64,000 nucleotides of DNA from the NCBI GenBank assembly GCA_014584575.1, contig JACTMP010000016.1, positions 1 through 64,000 of the forward strand. The letters are read 5' to 3'. Position 1 is the first letter of the stretch. Every line of letters starts with the position of its first letter. Below, piece by piece: positions 17,652 through 25,774 of the stretch. This DNA comes from Chloroflexota bacterium (GTDB taxonomy: Bacteria; Chloroflexota; Anaerolineae; Promineifilales; Promineifilaceae). A program made the translations under genes and the position numbers. The notes under the pieces were generated by a model that saw only the letters and a list, made by a program, of their open reading frames with translations, was not told where the DNA came from and made no database searches.

Positions 17652-19762
17652 GAACTTGATAGGGGCAGCACGGCCGTGACCACCGTCCCACCGGTATCAG
17701 ACAAAATCGTAAACGAGCCACCCAACTCATCTGCTCGTTCGCGCATGGATGATAACCCCACGCCGGGCTGGTAGCCAGTGGGCAGCCCCAGACCATTGTC
17801 ACGGATTTCTAAAGTGAGACGGCCGTCAGTCGCACGGCCGTCTGCCACCAATTGTACTGCGCAATGTTTGGCCTGAGCATGGCGCAGGCTGTTGGTAATG
17901 GCTTCGGTGACGATGCGGTAAACGGCGATCTCGCTGGCGGCGGGCAAAGTTGGCAACGAATCGGGGGCGGACAGAGTTATTTGGGTACGGCCGTTACTAT
18001 TCTGGGCCACAAACTCTTGTAAAGCGGATAGTAAACCCAGTTGGTCCAGCGCCGACGGCCGTAAATCATGCACGATGCGGCGAATGTCCCGGATGATCTC
18101 TCCGGTTTGGGTTTTGTACTCCTGCAAAAGCTGATCGGCGGCGGTGGGATTGGCGGCGGTATAGTTGCGGGCGGCGTCCAGTTTCAGCAGCAGGCCAGCC
18201 AGAGACGGGCCGAGGCCATCGTGCAGATCGCGGCGCAGCCGCTGCCGTTCGGCCTGCTCGGTCTGCCGCAGTTGTTCGTTGGCTTGCTGCAAGTCGGTGG
18301 TGAGCTTGAGGATGTGGACGGCCGTGCCTGCCTGCCGGGCCACATTTTGCAGCAGCCGCTCCTGGTCTGGCGAAAACCTGCCTTCGGCTGTGGCTGGCGT
18401 CACCAGCAGCCAGCCGATGGTTGTGGCCTGGTGAAAGAGGGGAAAGGGATGGGGCGTCACGGCCGTTGGCCGGCCCACACTGGCGATGATCTGGGTATGG
18501 GTGGGCACGGCAATAGCGGCGTAGGGGGCAGGCAGGGATTGGGCGATGGTCTCCAGCAGGGCGGGCAGGGTTTGGGCGGGTACGGCCGTGGCTTCCAACT
18601 GTGCGCCTAATTTGACCAGCGCCATCATCGGGTCTTCCGGTTTGCCATATAGCCACAGATTGACCCGCGCCTGCAAACGCGCTCGTAGGGGTTGGAACAG
18701 AACGGCGATCAGCCCGGTGGCCATGATGGCCAGAAGAAAGTTGTTTTCCAGGGGAAGGATGGCCCCGACCAGACCCACCAGCAGCACGTAGGCGCCAATG
18801 ATAAAGATGCTGAGCAAGCTGTATACCAGCGTGCGGTTAAGAAGCAGGTCAATATCCCACAGCCGGTAACGCAAGATGGCAATGGCAAAGGAGAAGGGAA
18901 AGAGCAGAGAGAAGAGGCGCACGGCCGTCAGCCCCACAAAACGCACCGTCACCAGCGCCGTAAACAGTTCGGTACCCAATCGCTGTTGGAAGAGATTGGG
19001 CACGTGGGGCACGTCTACGGCCGGGGAAATGAACAGCAGAAAGGTGTAGGTGAAGGGGGCAGCGGCGGCGGCCAGCAGCCCCAGCGCCGCCCACTTGATC
19101 TGCTGTTTTTGCGCCGGGTCGGCCACATGTTCATACCGGTCTAGCTGCGCCCAAACGCCCACGGCGCACCAAAACAGCAGCAGCCCGGCCGGCACAGGCC
19201 AGGGCCACCGGCTTATATCCAGGATGGAACCGGGCAGGGTCAGCGGCGGCAGGATGAGCAGCGCCCAGATCACGGCCGTCGCCTTTGTCCAGCGGGGCAC
19301 AAAACGGCCGTCCGGGAACAAATACAACATCCACACGCTTGTTACCAGACCCAGGTACAGCACCAGGTAACTGGCGGCCTGAAACAGGGTTTGATGGGTC
19401 AAGACATGGACAAAAGTGGCAATGGGGATGACGGCGCTGTTGGCCGTCAGCGTCACGGCCGTGAGTAAGGCCATGCCGTCGTGGGGCCGCCGCCGCACAA
19501 TCAACGCCGCCAGCAGCAAATGAACCAGGAACACGGCCGTGTCCAGCAGCACCACGTAGGCCGCATATCGCTGCGGCGCCAGGCCAATGTCGGCAAAACT
19601 ATCCGTGTAAAACGAGACCAGGTAGGCATAATACGCCGCCAGTCCGGGCAGGATGACGGCCGTGACCAACAGCGCCAACAACAGCCAGCCCAGGCGAAAC
19701 GGCCGTAACCAACCCGGCGACGGTAAAGGAGCGAATTCCTGGTGTAAATCTGTTTGTTCCAT
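17648..19762 (-). CDS. Sensor histidine kinase, HisKA_3 (NarL-partner) type
   Basis: 704 aa. The N-terminal half has about nine hydrophobic segments (residues 24-360). This is followed by a GAF-like region (about 375-490), a short coiled coil, HisKA_3 with the phosphoacceptor His514 in RRDLHDGLGPSLAG, and a HATPase domain ending in EIRDNGLGLPTGYQPGVGLSSMRERADELGG. The architecture fits ComP/DesK/LiaS-like kinases that phosphorylate NarL-type regulators. Its ATG abuts the stop of the upstream cytochrome c gene, so the three genes (cytochrome, kinase, regulator) look like one operon. A redox-linked input is possible. Confidence 0.9.
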   Translation of the reverse strand: MEQTDLHQEFAPLPSPGWLRPFRLGWLLLALLVTAVILPGLAAYYAYLVSFYTDSFADIGLAPQRYAAYVVLLDTAVFLVHLLLAALIVRRRPHDGMALLTAVTLTANSAVIPIATFVHVLTHQTLFQAASYLVLYLGLVTSVWMLYLFPDGRFVPRWTKATAVIWALLILPPLTLPGSILDISRWPWPVPAGLLLFWCAVGVWAQLDRYEHVADPAQKQQIKWAALGLLAAAAAPFTYTFLLFISPAVDVPHVPNLFQQRLGTELFTALVTVRFVGLTAVRLFSLLFPFSFAIAILRYRLWDIDLLLNRTLVYSLLSIFIIGAYVLLVGLVGAILPLENNFLLAIMATGLIAVLFQPLRARLQARVNLWLYGKPEDPMMALVKLGAQLEATAVPAQTLPALLETIAQSLPAPYAAIAVPTHTQIIASVGRPTAVTPHPFPLFHQATTIGWLLVTPATAEGRFSPDQERLLQNVARQAGTAVHILKLTTDLQQANEQLRQTEQAERQRLRRDLHDGLGPSLAGLLLKLDAARNYTAANPTAADQLLQEYKTQTGEIIRDIRRIVHDLRPSALDQLGLLSALQEFVAQNSNGRTQITLSAPDSLPTLPAASEIAVYRIVTEAITNSLRHAQAKHCAVQLVADGRATDGRLTLEIRDNGLGLPTGYQPGVGLSSMRERADELGGSFTILSDTGGTVVTAVLPLSSS

Positions 19763-20662
19763 CTACCGTTCCCGTACCACCGGCGGTATGGATTGAATGT
19801 AGAGCCAGATGGCTCTGAGTTCATCTTCCGTCAAATGTCGCAACCGGTTCTGCGGCATGTAGGTGATGTTTAATGAATTCCCTTCCGGGGTGCGCCCGGT
19901 TTTGATGGCCCGGATGAATTCCGCTTCTGTCCACCGGCCCAGGTTGCCGCCGGTGGTGATGTTCATGCCCTCGCCCGGTTCGCTGCCACCGCCCAGGTCG
20001 GCTTTGTGGCACTCCACGCAGGTGAGCAAAACCAGGTAACGGCCGTACTCAACGGTAATCCCTGGCTCTGACGCGGGCGGATGGGAGGCGTTGTGATCAA
20101 TCAACAGTGCCGGCATGATGTCATTTTCTTCTTCTGGCAGCAGCAGCGAGATCAGGATAAATGGCCGGGCCAATAGCCCCAATTGGCGCGGCGGAATCTC
20201 CCGTTTGCCCGGCGGGAGCGTCTGCAAATAGGCGATGATGGCAGCCACGTCGGCGTCGCTGAGATGCTGTAACGCGCCGGAAGAGACGCCAATGAGGGCA
20301 CGGCCGTCGCGCCCCACCCCATGCCGGATCGCCCGCTCCCAGTCGGCGACGGTGTACACGCTGCCTACCCCGGTCTGGTGCGGCGTCAGGTTGGCCGCCG
20401 GAATGTGGCCGATGAGCGGCTCGTTCAAAAAATCAGGTCTACCTTGCAGACTGTACCCATGGCACTCCGGGCAGGCGCCGATCACTTCCACCAGATGTTG
20501 GCCCCGCGCCAGAGAAGCCTCATCGGTGGGAATAGCCAGGTTAGCCGCCGGAATGCCATAAACCCGCCGTATCTGGTATTCTGAATAAGCAAACACCATC
20601 CCGCCGCACAAAAGCGGCAAAGCGATGAAGATGAGCAGACAACCCAGGGCTTTTCGTTTCAC
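19763..20662 (-). CDS. Di-heme cytochrome c
   Basis: 299 aa with an N-terminal membrane helix or uncleaved signal (residues 4-26). There are two heme-binding motifs, CPECH (64-68) and CVECH (215-219), each within a class I cytochrome c-like module (LARGQHLVEVIGACPECHG; GRYLVLLTCVECHKADLGGG). Candidate distal methionines lie in the second half of each module. The protein is expected on the outer face of the membrane, passing electrons. It precedes and directly abuts the sensor kinase gene, which suggests joint expression. Confidence 0.88.
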   Translation of the reverse strand: MKRKALGCLLIFIALPLLCGGMVFAYSEYQIRRVYGIPAANLAIPTDEASLARGQHLVEVIGACPECHGYSLQGRPDFLNEPLIGHIPAANLTPHQTGVGSVYTVADWERAIRHGVGRDGRALIGVSSGALQHLSDADVAAIIAYLQTLPPGKREIPPRQLGLLARPFILISLLLPEEENDIMPALLIDHNASHPPASEPGITVEYGRYLVLLTCVECHKADLGGGSEPGEGMNITTGGNLGRWTEAEFIRAIKTGRTPEGNSLNITYMPQNRLRHLTEDELRAIWLYIQSIPPVVRER

Positions 20663-20673
20663 AGGTTTTTTTC

Positions 20674-20740
20674 GTAATCGGTAATCGGTCTCCTAACCGA
20701 TTACCGATTACCGATTACCGTTCACCAATTACCGATTACC
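20674..20740. repeat. Short word repeat array (GTAATCGGT / ATTACCGATTACCG)
   Basis: Two copies of GTAATCGGT are followed by five copies of the complementary word ATTACCG, allowing a hairpin across TCTCC. It is the same word family as 13471-13539. It ends inside the last codons of the next minus-strand gene (20736). Confidence 0.8.
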
Positions 20741-21608
20741 AGTTTGTCAGACTTTGTACCAGCGCCCGTACCGTCTGCACGGCCGTTTGTGTGCCATTTT
20801 TGAGCGATTGGATTTCGGTAACGGCCGTGTCCGGGTCTGTTGGTAATAGCTGGCGGGCGCTGTCGGCCTGGATGAGCAGGGCGGCCAACTGCGCCCCCAG
20901 GCCATCACCCAGGGCGCGGCTGACGCGGCGGCGTTCTTCGGCCTGCGCTGTCACCAACTGCTGCCGGGTCTGGCGCAGTTCCCGGTGCAGGCGGACGGTG
21001 TGGGCGGCCACGGCCGTTTGCCGGGCAATCTCTTGCAGCAATTTCATCTCGCGCGGGTTAAAGGACGCCTCGCCCTCTCGGTAGGCAACCAGTAATTGAC
21101 CGATGGCTTGGGAGTGATAGACCAAAGGGATGATGAGGTGATGAGGAGGTGGGGTGATGGGGTTTGTGGGTGGGAATGTGGCTACGGTTTGTGGCTGGCC
21201 GTCTTGTTCCAGGGTGATGGCGACGGTGGGGAGTTTAAGGGAGTGGGCGATGGTTTGTACGGCCGTGGGCAATATCGTTTCTGGTTCGGCGGCCTGTTCC
21301 AGCCGTTCGCCAAAGCGGGTGAGCAGGGCCAACGGCTCATCACGCTGGCCGTACATCAGGCGGTTGACGCGCCGCTGCAACCATTGACGCAGCGGATCAA
21401 ACAAAATGGCAATCAGCCCGGTGGCTACGATCCCCAGCAGCCAGTTCCCGCTGCTACGGAACAAAACACCCAATACACCCACCACCAGGATGTAGAGCAG
21501 GATGACGACGGCCGTAAGGGTGCTGTACACGGCCGTGCGGTTGATAAACAGATCAATGTACCGCATTTGATGGGCGACGATGGGTGAAGGGGTGGGTTTA
21601 CTGACCAT
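20736..21608 (-). pseudogene. Degenerate, doubly truncated sensor kinase paralogue
   Basis: 290 aa. It aligns with the middle of the neighbouring kinase (residues about 300-570 of that protein): two membrane helices, the LRYR/QMRYIDLFINRTAVYS region, a GAF-like domain and the dimerisation helix. It has no N-terminal membrane module. The phosphoacceptor motif reads RALGDGLG, with Gly234 in place of His, and the protein stops before any HATPase domain. It cannot be an active kinase. It could be a decayed duplicate or a protein retained as a modulator that dimerises with the active kinase. The frame is open throughout, so decay is not proven. Confidence 0.7.
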
Positions 21609-21622
21609 GCTGCATTATAACG

Positions 21623-22183
21623 CTAAACGGCCGTTCGTTTTGCCTTTTCCCCATAATACTCAACCATACCCAGGATCATAAAGGCGGCCGTTAAAGAGAC
21701 AAAAAAGCCGGCATAAAAAACCAGCAATGGCAAATCATACGGAATGAGCGCCGGATTTCCCCGGAAGATTTCCTGGGCAGTGGTTATATGGGCTACCATT
21801 TCATAAGCAGCCAGATAGACGACTAGAGAGAGAATCCCTATGGCAAAACAGCGCAGAGCGCGCTGCTGCATCACTTTTCGTTGGCGTGGTCTGAATCGCT
21901 GCCGGTGGCTCACCAGCCAGAACATGGTAAAGATGATCAGAATGGTGGTCACGCTGATCACCATTGTGGGTTTGAAATAACCAAAACCACGCATGTAATC
22001 ATCTGTCTGCCAGCGATATTCCACTGGAATGAGGCTAAGGAAGGCGGCTGATAAGGGGAAAAACAGGGTGATGCCAGCCAAAATTCCCCATAAACTGTGC
22101 AGAAAATCGAACAAATCTTGCAGCTCTTGCAAAAAGGTCATCTCTGTTGCTGGTTTTTCTTTTTCATCTGTCACTGATTCCAT
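21623..22183 (-). CDS. Four-helix membrane protein of unknown function
   Basis: ATG 22183 (MESVTDEKEK) is preferred because AGGAGA lies just upstream; 186 aa. An acidic N-terminus precedes four hydrophobic helices (about 27-50, 70-93, 104-128 and 145-172). A basic loop, SHRQRFRPRQRKVMQQR, lies between helices 2 and 3. There is no known motif. The gene ends in AKRTAV, encoded by the ACGGCCGT octamer. It lies between the degenerate kinase and a pair of related membrane proteins. Confidence 0.7.
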   Translation of the reverse strand: MESVTDEKEKPATEMTFLQELQDLFDFLHSLWGILAGITLFFPLSAAFLSLIPVEYRWQTDDYMRGFGYFKPTMVISVTTILIIFTMFWLVSHRQRFRPRQRKVMQQRALRCFAIGILSLVVYLAAYEMVAHITTAQEIFRGNPALIPYDLPLLVFYAGFFVSLTAAFMILGMVEYYGEKAKRTAV

Positions 22184-22202
22184 GGCATTCTCTCCTGATG
22201 CT

Positions 22203-22811
22203 TTACAGGGCAACGGCCGTTTCCTGCCGCAGCAGCCACATCATCCCCAGACCGGTAATCGCCCCTAGTACCAACCCCATTCCGCCCAAAACAAGCCATT
22301 CCTGCCCTTCACCGCCAAAGAAAACGACGATTCCAAAAGCAAGCATGTAACCAACAGTGGTAATGAGAGGCCAAATCACAGCTTGTATTCCCTGCTGTTT
22401 TAACAAGAGCCATTGTACCAGACCCATAGGCAGCCCTAATGCCAGCCCGACAAATAGAACCGACGCAACTGCCGGAACCATCTCAATCTGGTTAAAAGAA
22501 ATAAGGCTAACGCCACTACTCATGGTCACAGCCGCAACCAGCACACTGAAAGCAATCCAGCGCCCGGCCGAAATGCCCTTGTTACGCAATAAAAAACCTG
22601 GCCCCAACGTACCTCCCAGCGCCAAAAATGCTCCAAACAACAGGCCGGCCACCGACACGCCAATCGGCTGATTACTGGACTGTTCCGCTGCTTCTGCCAG
22701 CCGCCACATGGAACCATATGCGATTATTCCCAATACGGCCGTGCCCACCGCACAACTTACCACCCACTGCAAAGTAAAACTCCAATCCAAAAGTGTTTGT
22801 CTGTCGCTCAT
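22203..22811 (-). CDS. Polytopic membrane protein, paralogue of the one at 24332-24937
   Basis: Start taken at ATG 22811 (MSDRQTLLDW), seven bases after AAGGAG; 202 aa with about six hydrophobic helices. It shares with the protein at 24332-24937 the segments LPMGLVQWLLLK / LPVGLVQWSLLK and GGEGQEWL / GGEGREWL, with matching helix order, so the two are paralogues. Function unknown. The C-terminus RQETAVAL is again built from the ACGGCCGT octamer. Confidence 0.75.
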   Translation of the reverse strand: MSDRQTLLDWSFTLQWVVSCAVGTAVLGIIAYGSMWRLAEAAEQSSNQPIGVSVAGLLFGAFLALGGTLGPGFLLRNKGISAGRWIAFSVLVAAVTMSSGVSLISFNQIEMVPAVASVLFVGLALGLPMGLVQWLLLKQQGIQAVIWPLITTVGYMLAFGIVVFFGGEGQEWLVLGGMGLVLGAITGLGMMWLLRQETAVAL

Positions 22812-22904
22812 GGGCATCTCCTTGTAATTACAGATTACGAATAATGAATTACGGATTACGCTCAAACGGGTTGAGGACATTGTAATGATCATCGTGTCCC
22901 GGTG

Positions 22905-24287
22905 TCATGGGACGGCCGTCACGTCCGTTCCGGGAATTGCCGGGCACAAATCGGCATGGCCGGGGGCGCAGAACTCGATGCGCCCGCCCACCATCGTCAG
23001 CAGCACCTCCATCGTCACCAACGCTTCGGAAGCAACGGTTAACGGATCGTCGGGCAGCACAATCAGGTCGGCGTACTTGCCCACTGCAATGCTACCCACC
23101 TCCTCGTCCCGGAAGAGGGCGTAGGCGGCGTTGATGGTCATCATGGGCAGCGCTTCGGCGGCGGTGATGGTGTGTGCCTGGTGCCAGGCGGGGGCAGGGC
23201 AGATAGTACCTTCCGCGTCCACATCATTACGGGTAATCAGGCTGTAAAGGTCGTCCAACGGCCGTATCCGCCCAAAGAACGGGTCATCCCCATGCCAGGC
23301 TACCGGCAAACCGGGGTTGGCATCCAGAAGTGCCCGCGTCGGCCATTCCCACGCCTGGTATTCTGGCGGCGGCGGTGGGCCAAAGGGGTTACAACCGGGG
23401 TATAGACCAAAGACCACGGGGATAATGCCTATCTCCCCATAACGCGGCAGCAATTCCGGGCGAATGACGCTGTTGTGCTCAATGCGGTGGCGAAAGCGGT
23501 TGGGCTGCCCGCCCAGGGCGTAGGCAATGGCGTTTTGCGCCTGCTCCACCGCCCGGTCGCCAATGGCGTGGATGGCGACTTGATAGCCGCCGTTTTGCGC
23601 CGCCAGCACCATCTCGTTCAACGCCTCCTGGGTGTGAAACAGATCACCCATCCCTTCACCCGGACGCAGTTCGTAGCTCAGGGCAGGGCGCTCACAAGTG
23701 CCGCCATCCGTGAAGATTTTCACACCGCTGATCCACAGCATCTCGCCGGGATGGCGCGTGACGGGATGCGCTTTGTACCAGTCACCCAACACCTTGCCAC
23801 AATTGTCGGTCATCACCAGATAGAGGCTGGTGCGAATGCGCAGCGCCGGGGCGAAATCCTCAATTTCCCGCAGGAATCGCTCGTCAATGTACATGTCGCC
23901 GATGGTGGTGATACCGTTTTGCAAGGCTATTTGCTGGACTTCTGCCAGGCTCATGTCGAAGGTTTGTTCGGCGTCATTGAAGAGGTGGGTGTGGGTATCT
24001 ACAAAACCGGGCATGAGGGTACGGCCGTGTAAATCCACCACCGTTGACTCCGCCCGCGCCAAGGGCAGGATTTCTGCGTTTGTGCCCACGGCCGTGATCT
24101 TTTCCCCCGTAATCTCTACCGCCTCAACCTGGGGATTGGCCGCGTCCATGGACAGGATGACGCCGTTGTGAAAGATGAGGTGCTGCTGCGGGTTGACCGT
24201 TGGCAGGGGTTCTGGTGACGAAGAAAGGGCGGTGCAGGCAACGGCCGTCAGGGCAAACAGTAAAAGAATGAGAATTCGTGTTTTCAT
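22905..24287 (-). CDS. Lipoprotein amidohydrolase (YtcJ-like, amidohydrolase family 3)
   Basis: Start ATG 24287 (MKTRILILLL); the open frame upstream runs through a hairpin and the next gene. The product has 460 aa. The N-terminus is a lipoprotein signal with a lipobox ending in Cys (LTAVAC). The metal-dependent hydrolase motifs follow: LMPGFVDTHTHLF (HxH), VAIHAIGDRAVEQA, RFRHRIEHNS, AWHGDDPFFG and GSIAVGKYADLIVL. At 460 aa it is shorter than the usual ~550 aa of the family, mainly through a brief region between HxH and the later histidines. It probably hydrolyses an amide or cyclic C-N bond at the cell surface; the substrate is unknown. Confidence 0.88.
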   Translation of the reverse strand: MKTRILILLLFALTAVACTALSSSPEPLPTVNPQQHLIFHNGVILSMDAANPQVEAVEITGEKITAVGTNAEILPLARAESTVVDLHGRTLMPGFVDTHTHLFNDAEQTFDMSLAEVQQIALQNGITTIGDMYIDERFLREIEDFAPALRIRTSLYLVMTDNCGKVLGDWYKAHPVTRHPGEMLWISGVKIFTDGGTCERPALSYELRPGEGMGDLFHTQEALNEMVLAAQNGGYQVAIHAIGDRAVEQAQNAIAYALGGQPNRFRHRIEHNSVIRPELLPRYGEIGIIPVVFGLYPGCNPFGPPPPPEYQAWEWPTRALLDANPGLPVAWHGDDPFFGRIRPLDDLYSLITRNDVDAEGTICPAPAWHQAHTITAAEALPMMTINAAYALFRDEEVGSIAVGKYADLIVLPDDPLTVASEALVTMEVLLTMVGGRIEFCAPGHADLCPAIPGTDVTAVP

Positions 24288-24295
24288 CGTCGTTA

Positions 24296-24328
24296 AGAAG
24301 TCCGGCTTCTCGGAGAAGCCGGACTTCT
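24296..24328 (-). terminator. Perfect 16-base inverted repeat between two minus-strand genes
   Basis: AGAAGTCCGGCTTCTC (24296-24311) and its exact complement (24313-24328) surround a single base. It lies four bases past the stop of the membrane-protein gene (24332-24937) and before the amidohydrolase start at 24287. Termination or a processing hairpin is plausible, but there is no clear U-run. The arms also look like a dispersed repeat. Confidence 0.55.
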
Positions 24329-24331
24329 CAA

Positions 24332-24937
24332 TCAGGCGGCAACGGCCGTTTCCCCACCTCGCGCCAGCCACACCATACCAGCGCCGGAGATTACGGCCGT
24401 TAATAACGCCACGACCCCAACCGACAGCCACTCCCGTCCTTCCCCGCCTAACGGCAAGCCAACAGCAAAAGCAACCAGGAAAGCAGCGATACAGACGAGC
24501 GGCCATAACTGGGCCTGGGCCAGGTATGGCTTTAGCAACGACCACTGTACCAGGCCAACGGGTAATCCCACAGATAACGCAATCATCAATCCGGCAGCTA
24601 TTTGTGGCATGTTGTCCAGATCAAAGAGGCCGAATGCCAGGGCAAAACCAAAGGCCATGCCTACCGTGCCGGCCAGCGCCGTGCGCGCCAACCATTGGGC
24701 GAAGGGAATACCTTGCGCCCGCAGGACAACGGCCTGGCCTAAGCCCAGCCCCGCACTCAGCAATGCGCCAAAGATGCCGCCGGCAACGATGCCACCGGCC
24801 ATTTCTCCCCAGGCTTGCGCCACCATTTCGCCAACAGACCACATGGAAATAAAAGCGCCCATCACGGCCAGAATCATCGTAACGGTCACGGCCGTTACCC
24901 ACCGCAACAAGAAAGAACCACCGTTTATATTTGACAT
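24332..24937 (-). CDS. Polytopic membrane protein, paralogue of the one at 22203-22811
   Basis: ATG 24937 (MSNINGGSFL) follows GGAGG; 201 aa, about six hydrophobic helices. It contains GGIFGALLSAGLGLGQAVVLR, LPVGLVQWSLLK and GGEGREWLSVGVVALL, matching its paralogue across the amidohydrolase gene. The small-residue-rich helices resemble other channel-like or DUF-type membrane proteins, but I can assign no function. It ends in GETAVAA from the octamer. A Cu/Zn superoxide dismutase gene lies 22 bases upstream on the same strand. Confidence 0.75.
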   Translation of the reverse strand: MSNINGGSFLLRWVTAVTVTMILAVMGAFISMWSVGEMVAQAWGEMAGGIVAGGIFGALLSAGLGLGQAVVLRAQGIPFAQWLARTALAGTVGMAFGFALAFGLFDLDNMPQIAAGLMIALSVGLPVGLVQWSLLKPYLAQAQLWPLVCIAAFLVAFAVGLPLGGEGREWLSVGVVALLTAVISGAGMVWLARGGETAVAA

Positions 24938-24959
24938 GTTGACCTCCAATCCTGACTCC

Positions 24960-25529
24960 CTAATTTGTTTCAATCACGCCACAGGCCAGCCGCCCGCCCG
25001 CGTCGCCGGTGTTCAGCGTGGTCTGGTCTGGCGCGGGTGCATAGCGGGTGGGGATGTTGGCGTAGTTGTCCGGGCTGGCATGAACGATGATGGCGCTGCC
25101 GTCGGCGTCAAACAGTTCAGCCACAGTGAAGCGGTCTGTCTTGAATTGGGCTACGGCCGTGCCATCCCCATTCACCAGCAGCACCGGCATATCGGCCGCA
25201 TGGTTCGGGTGGTTGTGCCCGTCCCCGTCATAATGGCCGCCCGCCGACGTGAAATCGGGCGCGACGCAGTTGCCTATGGCGTGTACGTGGAAGCCGTGAA
25301 AGCCTGGCGGCAAGTTGCTAACGTCAACGCGCACTTCGGTCATCGTCCGCTTGAGAATTAGCCGCACCTGGCCGATCTCGTTGCCGCCGCTGTCATGCAG
25401 CCGCGCCACTGCCACCACGTTGGCCTGCGCCGATGCCTGCATGACGCCTACCCCCAACAACGCCAATAAAAGGGCCGCACCCAGAATAATCCAAAGGCGA
25501 CGGCCGTTAACCATAGAAAACGTGTTCAT
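24960..25529 (-). CDS. sodC: Exported Cu/Zn superoxide dismutase
   Basis: 189 aa. A signal peptide or anchor covers residues about 10-36 (LWIILGAALLLALLGVGVMQASAQA). The copper/zinc ligands are visible in HGFHVHAIGNC, AGGHYDGDGHNHPNHAADMP and AIIVHASPDN. The structural disulfide partner lies in GGRLACGVIE. The enzyme removes superoxide outside the cytoplasm. A C-terminal stretch between the metal ligands (NYANIPTRYAPAPD) is typical of bacterial SodC-like proteins. Confidence 0.93.
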   Translation of the reverse strand: MNTFSMVNGRRLWIILGAALLLALLGVGVMQASAQANVVAVARLHDSGGNEIGQVRLILKRTMTEVRVDVSNLPPGFHGFHVHAIGNCVAPDFTSAGGHYDGDGHNHPNHAADMPVLLVNGDGTAVAQFKTDRFTVAELFDADGSAIIVHASPDNYANIPTRYAPAPDQTTLNTGDAGGRLACGVIETN

Positions 25530-25710
25530 CTGCTATTCCTCCACTATGGGTTCGTTTGTTGTAACCGCCTTCGCGGGTCATTCCCGTTGATGCGGTGACG
25601 ACAAACCGTATACGTTACAATTCTGGAGGCACAATAGCAGCGGGCGCGTCCCATTGTCACGGGACGGCCGTCACGACCCCGCCGGGAATGTTGTCCCCAC
25701 CCGATCAAAA

Positions 25711-25753
25711 AAAGCCGCTATCAACCGCTCTCACGCGGTTGATAACGGCTTTC
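25711..25753 (-). terminator. Terminator hairpin downstream of SLC13 permease
   Basis: An 18-base stem (AAAGCCGCTATCAACCGC with its near-complement, one mismatch) around TCTCAC lies 22 bases past the stop of the minus-strand permease. On the minus strand the right arm is followed by a U-rich run (from AAAAAA at 25707-25713). This fits a factor-independent terminator. Confidence 0.8.
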
Positions 25754-25774
25754 CGAATGCAAAACTCTCTCCGG

